A stretch of 64,000 bases of DNA, from positions 30,233,161 through 30,297,160 of the forward strand of contig JAQNBH010000006.1 of NCBI GenBank assembly GCA_028752905.1, in the 5' to 3' direction. Position 1 is the first letter of the stretch. Every line of letters starts with the position of its first letter. The stretch comes from Cladorhizidae sp. MBARI D1340-BT2. Lineage: Eukaryota; Porifera; Demospongiae; Poecilosclerida; Cladorhizidae. Positions 56,156-64,000 of the stretch are shown here, piece by piece. Made by a program: the position numbers and the translations under genes. The notes under the pieces were generated by a model, which did no database searches, was not told the DNA's origin, and was given only the letters and a program-made list of their open reading frames with translations.

Positions 56156-56780
56156 TGTACCCGTAGATGATAGTGATTCAGATCAGTTTCCAGGCGAATG
56201 AGATGAAGTCAGTACATATTGATAGCTATAACAGTGAAAGAATTGCAATAACTATATACTCTATATAATAACAAAGTTGATAGCTTGAACATTATATCAG
56301 CTCTAGCTCTTATCATTTTGTATATTATATTGCTAGCTAAATTATCTGGTAATAAAATATGGTATCTCTCTGTAACAAGTTTTCTGCCGCACACTTAAAA
56401 TCTACATTCCCAACTAACTTTCCTCCATCTCCAAAAGGTTCTTATCCTACCTGGTACTCTCCTCTACTGCTACCTTCCTCTCGTCCAACCTATTGCTTAG
56501 ATATTGAAGTAACAAGTGAAAGAACATCTTCTAAATGATTATTATCAGGTGACATGAATATTTCTATTTCAATCAACTGTTTTGTTTTTAGTGCTAATGT
56601 TTCTAGTGAAATACGTATGTCTCCATCAGGGCTGAAGTATTTAAGATGAAATGTTGGCACTAAATACACAAACCTGATTGAAAGAATATTTATATTTCAT
56701 GATGTAATTGTTAGGCAGTTAAATTTCATCACAAAGGTAAAGACCTCACATGTGTCAGAGGCAATTGTCTGTCACCTGTG
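56156..56780. other. No gene seen
   Basis: AT-rich; no coding or repeat signal identified. Confidence 0.4.
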
Positions 56781-56784
56781 TTGA

Positions 56785-57090
56785 GTTAAAAAGTAAAAAC
56801 AACAACCTGTTGTTATGATTTTGGAATCCATAAATTCTGCATACTTCATTCTATGAAGTTGATATAAAGCTTAAACGATAACTCTCTCTGTGTGCTCTCT
56901 TGTAATACCAATACTGATGCACAAATAGAAATGCTTCAGTTACAGGAAGTCAAAGTGGTGGACCTCAATTCCTGCAGGCCCCAATTTTCTGCAGTTCTAG
57001 TAAGTGCTAGACAGCTGTGGCTCGATGAAGCTCTCGGTGCTAGTATTATTGGTAGGTGCTATTAAATTTTTAGGAAGACCGGCATAGTTA
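56785..57090. repeat. Diverged copy of fold-back family B
   Basis: ATAAATTCTGCATACTTCAT, TCTCTCTGTGTGCTCT, CAGTTACAGGAAGTCAAAGT and AGTAAGTGCTAGACAG follow the same order as the corresponding words at 25545-25745. Only one arm is present. Confidence 0.65.
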
Positions 57091-57490
57091 TGGAATTTCA
57101 TGAGCATATATATAACCGGAGATGAAGTCACTCCTACAGTACATGTGAAAGGAGGGTGAGGCTATATTTTTTTATTATCACCAACATGGATGCCAACATT
57201 GACGAATTGTATGTTGTTGTTATTATAATACCAATACTTATTCCTGCTGTAGGCTATTCGAAACATCTAGGGAATACAATTTGAAGTTGATTATTGAGGT
57301 GATTTTAATGTTATTCTTTCAAGATAGAGTTCATTGAGATAATTTGAATGTCTCAAAAGGGTCTTCAGTTGGAATTTCAGTGCTGCCATCCAATATTCCA
57401 AGTACACCTGCCTTCTACCATCCTTTAACACAGTTGGTGAAGAAGTTATACATCTTCACTAGCCACGTGGTTGAGCGAAAATCAACTTCA
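57091..57490. other. No gene seen
   Basis: No feature recognised. Confidence 0.35.
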
Positions 57491-57580
57491 ACATCTTCAA
57501 ATTGCTTCCCACTCTCAAGTTGTTGCTTCACAGCATCAACATTTCCAAGCTGCTTCCCACTCTCAAGTTGTTGCATCATT
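57491..57580. repeat. Two-copy 48-bp direct repeat in an open frame
   Basis: CAACATxTTCxAAxTGCTTC followed by CCACTCTCAAGTTGTTGC occurs twice. On the minus strand it reads QQLESGKQ, GNVDAVKQQLESGKQFEDVE, a helix-forming pattern with a faint likeness to ankyrin repeats; not enough for a gene call. Confidence 0.6.
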
Positions 57581-59205
57581 GTAGTATCTGATTTTTTGGG
57601 CTGACCTATTGACCGTTAGATGAAGTGGCTGAAAACAATGTCATGTTAGCAGGAACTAGCACAAACTTGCAATTTAATGATGATAACTCGTGTTTGACCT
57701 TCTGTGTCACTTGCTCTCTTACAACACCAGGGCCTTGTGTATAGCAGCTACTTGCAGTTCTGTTCGTTTCTTCACAACATATTGAGCAATGCCTTCCTCA
57801 ATCAACTTCAAAGTTTATTGCACATTTAACCAGTCCTTTGGATGATAAACAAAAGTTTAGTTTCTTCTTTGTAGTTAGTGGCTACCTGAAGCCCAGTACT
57901 TAATGAAATATTGTCAGCTAGGCAACAACTTCACAATCCTAATAATAGCTGCTAAAATCTGTCATAAAGTGTCATGGTGGTGGAATCTGGTAGTTGGACA
58001 TTTTCCGAGAGAAATCTCGAGGTACACCTATTTCATGGTACAAGGGTTCATGCAGAATTACTGAATACAAGTTGTTAAAAGAGATCTGAAAATTCCTGCC
58101 AAAGTCACTGGCAGTGCAGAGGTCAAAGTTTTTACTAAGAATTAATACAATGAACCAGTAGAGGGGAAGTTCCTCTATGTTACTGTAAACATCGCTCCAG
58201 TCATGAGAGAGAGGACAGATTTGGTACACAAATTTCTTAGCAGGTTGTTAATTTTGCAACCAAAAAATCGCTAAATTCGCAAGACTTTGTACCCCCTAAA
58301 ACCACTCCCTCCTACATTGCTGCCACATTGGGTCAGGAAACTCACGTGGTGACAACTAGCCAGCTAACCAAAATAACAACCCCACATGAGTCTTAGCATC
58401 CTGATGAAGGCTAGAGCATCTACCAAACTCATATAATGTTCTGGATGAATTGGTATTCGGTGTACGGTGCAAGTTTCTGGTACAGGATCGAAGGCAGGGA
58501 TGTATATCGCAGTTATTTTAAACATTGCGTTATTCCCCACATGGCAACCTAGAATGGGAAGGAAGACAAAACTAAAGAAGAGATGAAGAGGTTTTATCAC
58601 TTGACCAAATTTTTTTTTTTGGATTAGTACTTATAATTATCAAGGCTTTGTATAAATAATTATGGCACTCGTTTGTTATTCCCCCGCCACCAATCTTTTG
58701 AATGAATCAAATGTTATTCTTATTCTACCTCCCCCAATGGTTTGTGTTTTGAATGTCCAGATCGAAAATAAATTTTCTGAACTTGTCAAACCTTATCCCA
58801 GATAAGGCTGCTAGCGTCAATTTCCTTCAATAGCAGGGGGGACTCCACAAACCCCGTTATTGCAGCTACAACCACGCAATGACTTTTGAACTTCTTGACA
58901 AAGGAGACAGATGGAGGTGTCACCGTCGAGGTTGTTGAGAGCAGAAGGGGTTGCGAGTAGGTACGTGACTTGAGAATTATAAGCTGACTTATAGAAAGAT
59001 TATCATATTTATTTATTGCCGGTCGAGCTTACTACTATCAAATTTTCCGATCATGAAATTGACATTGATTTGTAATTGACATTGATTTGTAATTTAGTCA
59101 CAGCTGAATAACAAAAAAGTGCCATAATTATTATCGCAATGAACTATTGGGTACAGAGGAACTTGCTAATTTGTGAGAAGTAGATGTGATTTACAGAACC
59201 TCTTT
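57581..59205. other. No supported gene; dispersed repeat fragment at 58390
   Basis: CCTGATGAAGGCTAGAGCAT at 58390 is a fragment of the dispersed repeat also seen near 12.9 and 44.9 kb. T-run at 58610. Minus frames at 57972-58229 and 58364-58600 have no recognised motif. Confidence 0.4.
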
Positions 59206-59209
59206 GTTG

Positions 59210-59455
59210 TCATGTCTTAAAGTGCAAACAGGATAGAATGTTGGTATTTGTAGAATGTTGGCATTTGTTCTGAATACTTATGTTATCTGAATGCCAATGA
59301 TTTGGATAAAGATTAATATACCAAGAGGTGTCAATTATTTTTCTTATTCCACTCTGCTCCTTCGCACTCATGTCACAACTGTATTTTCCATTCTTAAGGA
59401 AATATTCGATCTTCCGCAGATATACTGCAGGGTCCTTCTCTGTCCTCACCATCAC
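59210..59455 (-). CDS. Candidate coding fragment, minus strand
   Basis: An 81-codon frame reads MMVRTEKDPAVYLRKIEYFL then KNGKYSCDMSAKEQSGIRK. The pattern of a helix with 'YL--G-Y' followed by a basic 'K--IRK' resembles the N-terminal region of some KRBA2-type transposase proteins, but similarity is weak and the rest of such a gene is not nearby. Confidence 0.3.
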   Translation of the reverse strand: MMVRTEKDPAVYLRKIEYFLKNGKYSCDMSAKEQSGIRKIIDTSWYINLYPNHWHSDNISIQNKCQHSTNTNILSCLHFKT

Positions 59456-61160
59456 AATTCAGCTCCACACGAGGGACAAATTTGGCAGCTGACTTTATTT
59501 ATGCATGGTTTATTAATTTTGTGAGGATGCGCTTGCACGGTGTAGCTAAAGGGACAAATATGGCAGTGGGACTAATATGGCACGACACCGGCTTGTTGCG
59601 GGCCCTTCTCTTGAGATGAATCTTTGGAGTGGTGTGTATAAAAATTATGATAACTTCATAATTTAATAACCAAATCTTCTGAAACTTTACAAAGTGTAAG
59701 ATTCACTGTTTAACTATAGTATGAGTAAGTTAAATAATAATAAGAAATAAATAAAAAATAAAAATACAGTCAGGGTCCCCCTTAATACAACAAGATATAA
59801 AACACAAACCGGAAATAAAAATAGCCATTGTCACAACAAGGGTACACACCTGTCCCTATCTACAATAAAAATTATTCTGCATACTCCTCTTCCTCTCCTC
59901 AAGGTAGACCCCAAAAAGCTGAAAACAAGCAGGACACTCAGGCACAAGGGACACAAAAGAAACCAGAACCTAAAACCAACAAACCAATCCAACAAATCAA
60001 CCCAAGAAGCATATAAAAGGATATCTACAAAACACACATTTACTAAGGCACACACCGCCATAAGTGTGTACCCCAATATGAAGAAGTCTCTCATGAATTT
60101 AAATGAATTAAGAGATTAAAATAACATCATAGATTAAAATATTATCAAGTGTAATGCATCTTTCTCTCTTGAAAGAGAAAGTACTCCAGTTTCATCATTT
60201 CAGTAATCACCTACTAGCCATAACCCTCCCTCCCCCTAGGGAATGTTTATCCTCAGTTTATCAGTTTATCACTCTCTAAGTTTTTTTTCCTTCTTTCTGT
60301 TCTAGCCCAAACAAAACCTGCACCATCATGCATCATCCACATTCCAATGCAACACTCTGTAATACACACAACACCCACTTACTATATATAGCATCACTCA
60401 CACCATCCACCATGCAATCACAAAAGTGTGAATATGTGCTTACCACTCTTTATAAGCACCAACAAGCATTGAGTACCTCATTCTTAGCGTAGACAAAGAT
60501 ACCTCCAAATATTTGCCAATTAAAAATATATTGATCTCGCTGTCAAATAACTTTTTTAAGACAACCATATTAACATCAATAAGTCCTCTACCATGTCCTG
60601 CCATTGCTCAGCATTGAAGACTCTCTCCCTGGAGAGCAGGAGGATATCTAGAGGAGCAGGAGGATAGCTAGAGGTTGGACGCATCAACACAGGACAGATT
60701 ACCACTCCACCACAGGTGGCCCCTCCCACTGCTCCCCATCAATATACCACACTATCACTCATGCAGAGGCAAGAAGAAGATAATCACGTTTCGGATTATC
60801 TCCATCAACACTGTAAACACCAAGTTGATACACGCACGTACAAAACTAACACTACCACCCTTAGCAATAAATACACTAGAGAATTTCTAATTCTAGGAAG
60901 GATACTTTGCGCCAATCCAGAACAGCCTCCCAAAAGAACTGGATGACAAATAAACAAACACAATAGACAGCTTCCTCTAGCACAGAGATTTGCAGACTAC
61001 AGAGAAAATCCATATGCCTACATTGGAGGATATGTTCTTTCAACTGGGTAGTGTGGTAATCCCTTGGTTCAGGCTCCAGCCTACAGCTCATAATTAACAA
61101 TGATTGTATCCTTGGGTTGGCCATCATACCTGTCCCCCACTCCCCCACAGGGTGCCATGG
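59456..61160. other. No supported gene
   Basis: Compositionally C/A-rich between about 59880 and 61000, with overlapping frames (59828-60016, 60675-60946) rich in Gln, Thr and Pro. No domain or splice pair recognised. Confidence 0.35.
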
Positions 61161-61165
61161 CTGGA

Positions 61166-61640
61166 ACCAAACCAGATATAATCCCTGCCCAGTATACCAT
61201 AACCAGGCCCCTAGACATAATCCCTGCCCAGTATAGCATAACCCAGCCCCTAGACATAATCCCTGCCCAGTATAACATAACCAGGCCCCTAGACATAATT
61301 CCTGCCGAGTATACCATAACCCAGCCCCTTGACATAATCCCTGCCCAGTATACCATAACCAGGCCCCTAGACATAATCTCTGCCCAGTATACCATAACCC
61401 AGCCCCTATACATAATCCCTGATGAGAACACCATCGATGAAGAAGGCGTTGATGCCCAGTATACCATAACTAGGCCCCTAGACATAATCCCTGCCCAATA
61501 TACCATAACCAGGCCCCTATACATAATCCCTGCCCAGTATACCATAACCAGGCCCCTAGACATAATCCCTGCCCAGTATACCATAACCAGGCCCCTAGAC
61601 ATAATGCCCTCCGAGTATACAATAATACCTGCCTACCATA
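61166..61640. repeat. 39-bp minisatellite open on both strands
   Basis: Unit of 39 bp containing GACATAATCCCTGCCCAGTA and TACCATAACCAGGCCCCT, about 12 copies, with an insertion at about 61421-61453. It encodes repeats of DIIPAQYTITRPL on the plus strand within a frame starting MIVSLGWPSYLSPTPPQG (61100-61783), and GLVMVYWAGIMSR-type repeats on the minus strand (61081-61602). Because 39 is a multiple of three, open frames arise passively. Confidence 0.9.
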
Positions 61641-62365
61641 ACAGAACTAAGCTGGACATGATTGACTTCCTCCAAACTCACCAAACCTCAAACCCTCTCC
61701 AACCCCTTCATAACACAACAGGCAGGACCCTCACACTACATGGCCTGTTGATGTTTTTTGGTTGTTATTTTTTTGGGGGGTAGGGGAGTTTACTGGTAGA
61801 GGAGGTGCCAAAAAACTGCCCCCCACAATTAATTGACCAAAATAGGCCCACAACACAACACCACAAAAAAACATTCCTTCATAGTAAACCATCACATTAG
61901 GAACACTCCAACGGAAAGAAACTAAAATACAGAACAAGGATTGAAATTTTGCATCACACCAAACAAACCCTTCAGATTATTCCTCCATATTTCACATTAG
62001 ATGGCTAAGATTATTTTAGAAGACAATCAGTAGGCTTCACAAGACACCCATGGTCCCTAAAAGCAATAGCAACCCCAAAGGGCAGTAAAATGTAAGAAAA
62101 TATTTTGAAATAGCAAGAGAAAGACAAGTAACCCGACTGAACATAAGTCCAGCATGTCTGCCAAGTAGAACAAGACCTTTCAACCTTAGCTAATGATAGA
62201 TCAATAATTAAAAAATCAGTTGACAAAGGTTCATGCATAGTGGTAGGAGACACAGAAAACTAGATAAAAACAATATAGTAGACACAAATCTTTATAAAGA
62301 AATAATGCATGATTACACACCTTTTCCGAGGACATATCTTTGTCCTACACCTCCTGTTCTACAAG
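61641..62365. other. No supported gene
   Basis: Contains short G/T and poly-A patches near 61770 and 61865. Nothing recognised. Confidence 0.35.
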
Positions 62366-63285
62366 CAGAAGATGTTGAAAAGCTATCATGAAGCACATTA
62401 TGGAAGAAGTAAGTAGATTCAGACTGTGTTACGGGTCATGATCTCTTGAGTTCTTTGGTAGCTGGGCTTTAACTGGTTTTTAAGTCATAGCTTCACTACT
62501 AGATAGCATTTGCAATCTTTTTTTTCAAAGTAAGCTGTGCCATAAGTAGGCATTAGCAAACCCTAGATCTTTAGTCAGTCTTTGTGTGCAAGGCTTTAAC
62601 TAAGTAGGGTACTCTAAATCTACAAAGGTCAGTAGTTGATCTTTACCTAGACTAGACTAGTCAATAGCTTGTGTGTCAGCAGTCTCTAACTGGTATTATT
62701 GCAACATAGAGTTTGTTTTTTCACAGTTAACAGATTATTATAAAATTGTACATAATGGAGGGGGGAAAAGTTGCTAGAGGGCTATATTCGTAAGGTTATT
62801 CGAACATGCTGATTGGCAACAAATAAGAAGTAAGCAGGATTTTGGTGATGACACCTCGGCCACCAATTAACCCTTGCAAGATTTACACCAACCTGTATCT
62901 AGCTGTCTAGCCAACATTTCACCAATCTGTTGACAAACATTCTTATTTGGAGAGGGCTAGTAACGTTGTGCATGTTATGCATCGAAAAGAAGTAACTTTA
63001 TTGGACATGTGATTGTGTATTTGTTTCACTTCAGCCATTTAAGAAGGGAATGTTCTTCTTTGGAGAATCATCAGAGGGAATTAACTCAACTGTGTGCCAC
63101 CTCTGGAAAGCAAGTTGGCTCTGGCAAATCCCCCAGTGCCCCTCAGCCTTCTTCAGTGCCACCACAAGGTTCAAAGAAGTTAGCATCCCATTGCTACAAT
63201 TACCTTAGTTACAGACCACCTGTTTTTAGACTAGTGATTGGAAGACAGTCACTCAAAAGTGGGACTGCTAAAATAAATTTTTGAC
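62366..63285 (+). CDS. Candidate host exons at the right edge
   Basis: At 62380-62409 AAG-flanked sequence encoding KMLKSYHEAHYGR ends at a good GTAAGT donor. At 63033, after TTTGTTTCACTTCAG, a frame reads HLRRECSSLENHQRELTQLC then SGKSPSAPQPSSVPPQGSKK to a stop at 63282-63284. The helix-forming start and Pro/Ser-rich tail look like a real protein end, but the phases of the two pieces do not join directly and I do not recognise the protein. Confidence 0.3.
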
Positions 63286-63640
63286 AATTTCTCCAATTTA
63301 GAGGGAAAAAACCTTCTTTTTTTATGGCATCGTTCAGTGTGTGTAGAGGAGACTTGCTGCTTTCTTTTTCTTTCCTTATATACTTTTTTTTTGGACTTTT
63401 TTGTTCTTGTTTTTTTCTCCTTTTTCCCCCCTTCTTTCCCCCCCCCCCATCTTTCAAGATTTCTTCACTGTGAGCATCACCCATTTCTCGTCCTATGGGT
63501 GGACTAAGAAATAATTTTCGGCCACTTCAAATATTTCTCTCCTCCTTCCCCTTCACCTCCTCCCCTTCTAGCAAACTATCGTATTAGAAACTTGGTCCTG
63601 ACGGCTTAGCTTGTTGATTGATGATTGATTGTTTGGTACT
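63286..63640. other. No gene; pyrimidine-rich tract
   Basis: Long T- and C-rich stretch (63311-63455) with a C run. The minus-strand frame over it (63209-63484) is Lys-rich only because of this composition. Confidence 0.5.
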
Positions 63641-63645
63641 TACAG

Positions 63646-63750
63646 GACCACTCTGACCATGAGGAACTCTATCTAAGGCATCTGCTCAATGGGATGTCCG
63701 AGTACAAAAAAATTCTGAAAGAGATAAGATTTCGGTTGCTCTGTAACTAA
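63646..63750 (+). CDS. Candidate terminal exon
   Basis: Preceded by TTTGGTACTTACAG, the frame reads DHSDHEELYLRHLLNGMSEY then KKILKEIRFRLLCN and a TAA stop at 63748. It is a plausible last exon encoding amphipathic helix; which upstream exon it joins is unknown. It may be alternative to the 63033 exon. Confidence 0.35.
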   Translation, partial: DHSDHEELYLRHLLNGMSEYKKILKEIRFRLLCN

Positions 63751-63818
63751 ACCATAATATATTGTGTGTTGAGCTCATCATTTGTGATATACAGAGGGAG
63801 GCCACTTAGTTACTTAAC

Positions 63819-63912
63819 ATGTCTGGCAATCAGACGCTTCAAGAAGCTCCTCCGTTGGAATTGCAGCCTATATTAAAGTCCTTTTTCCATTTTAATGGAA
63901 AATGGGAAAATT
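63819..63912 (+). CDS. Candidate first exon, runs to a GTGAGC donor
   Basis: MSGNQTLQEAPPLELQPILK then SFFHFNGKWEN starts at 63819; TGA follows at once unless the GTGAGC at 63913 is used as a splice donor. The window ends before a second exon could be checked. Confidence 0.25.
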
Positions 63913-64000
63913 TGTGAGCACATGTGTCCAAAGGATATAGTACCATTCGCGTAATGAGAAACATCATCCAGCAGTTTCAATTAGCTCTTCAAACTCCTCC

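Noticed and set aside
57344..57604. Ankyrin-repeat gene on the minus strand
   Set aside because: Only a short GNVDAVKQQLESGKQ stretch resembles the motif, and it lies in a two-copy DNA repeat.
63209..63484. Lys-rich minus-strand frame
   Set aside because: It is the complement of a T/C-rich tract; composition alone explains it.
1..64000. CRISPR arrays or bacterial operons
   Set aside because: Tandem repeats here lack unique spacers of constant size, and coding regions have spliceosomal introns.

Overview
This is eukaryotic, animal-like nuclear DNA. It is AT-rich, genes are split by short GT-AG introns (50 to about 120 bp where measurable), and nearly everything recognisable is a mobile element or a tandem repeat. 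I see no complete ordinary host gene and nothing prokaryotic such as an operon or CRISPR array. The mix (a KRBA2-type Ginger element with Ulp1 and PHD domains, TTF/DUF4371-type hAT elements, piggyBac, a Ty3/Gypsy element with Gmr1-like pol order, LINE remnants, fold-back elements) and the ~50-bp introns fit an early-branching invertebrate such as a sponge; that assignment is inference.

Layout. 1-2.2 kb: no supported gene. 2.3-9.7 kb: a 7.4-kb Ginger DNA transposon with terminal inverted repeats and a seven-exon decayed gene (N-terminal domain, H2C2 zinc finger, DDE integrase, Cys-rich CXC domain, Ulp1 protease, PHD finger); a 2.5-kb hAT element sits in one of its introns. 10-16 kb: a 24-bp minisatellite, two spliced minus-strand exons encoding a repeat-built coiled coil, and a truncated minus-strand piggyBac. 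16.9-19.4 kb: a minus-strand hAT pseudogene. 21-26.3 kb: two families of fold-back elements, one an elaborate nested palindrome flanked by TTAA. 27.3-29.8 kb: a degenerate tandem array interrupted by a 1.9-kb element with a perfect 8-bp target duplication. 31.5-34.5 kb: satellites, including a 32-bp array split by a solo LTR. 35.4-40.2 kb: a minus-strand LTR retrotransposon with tRNA-Met-like primer site, gag, protease, a remnant integrase placed before the reverse transcriptase, and RNase H; the integrase catalytic core is missing. 40-45 kb: minisatellites and low-complexity DNA. 46.5-47.6 kb: a CobW/COG0523 GTPase pseudogene. 48.1-49.7 kb: a degenerate LINE. 49.9-55.7 kb: an old DDE transposase gene split by a 4.2-kb piggyBac at a TTAA inside its coding frame. 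56-64 kb: repeats, a 39-bp coding-type array and a few candidate host exons at the right edge.

The window records layers of insertion: hAT into Ginger, piggyBac into a DDE transposon, an LTR element and a hAT-type element into tandem arrays, one fold-back element into another. Almost every coding region carries stops or frameshifts, several of them consistent with C-to-T decay of CGA or CAG codons, so most copies look inactive. The gene content is about transposition, not about a host pathway.
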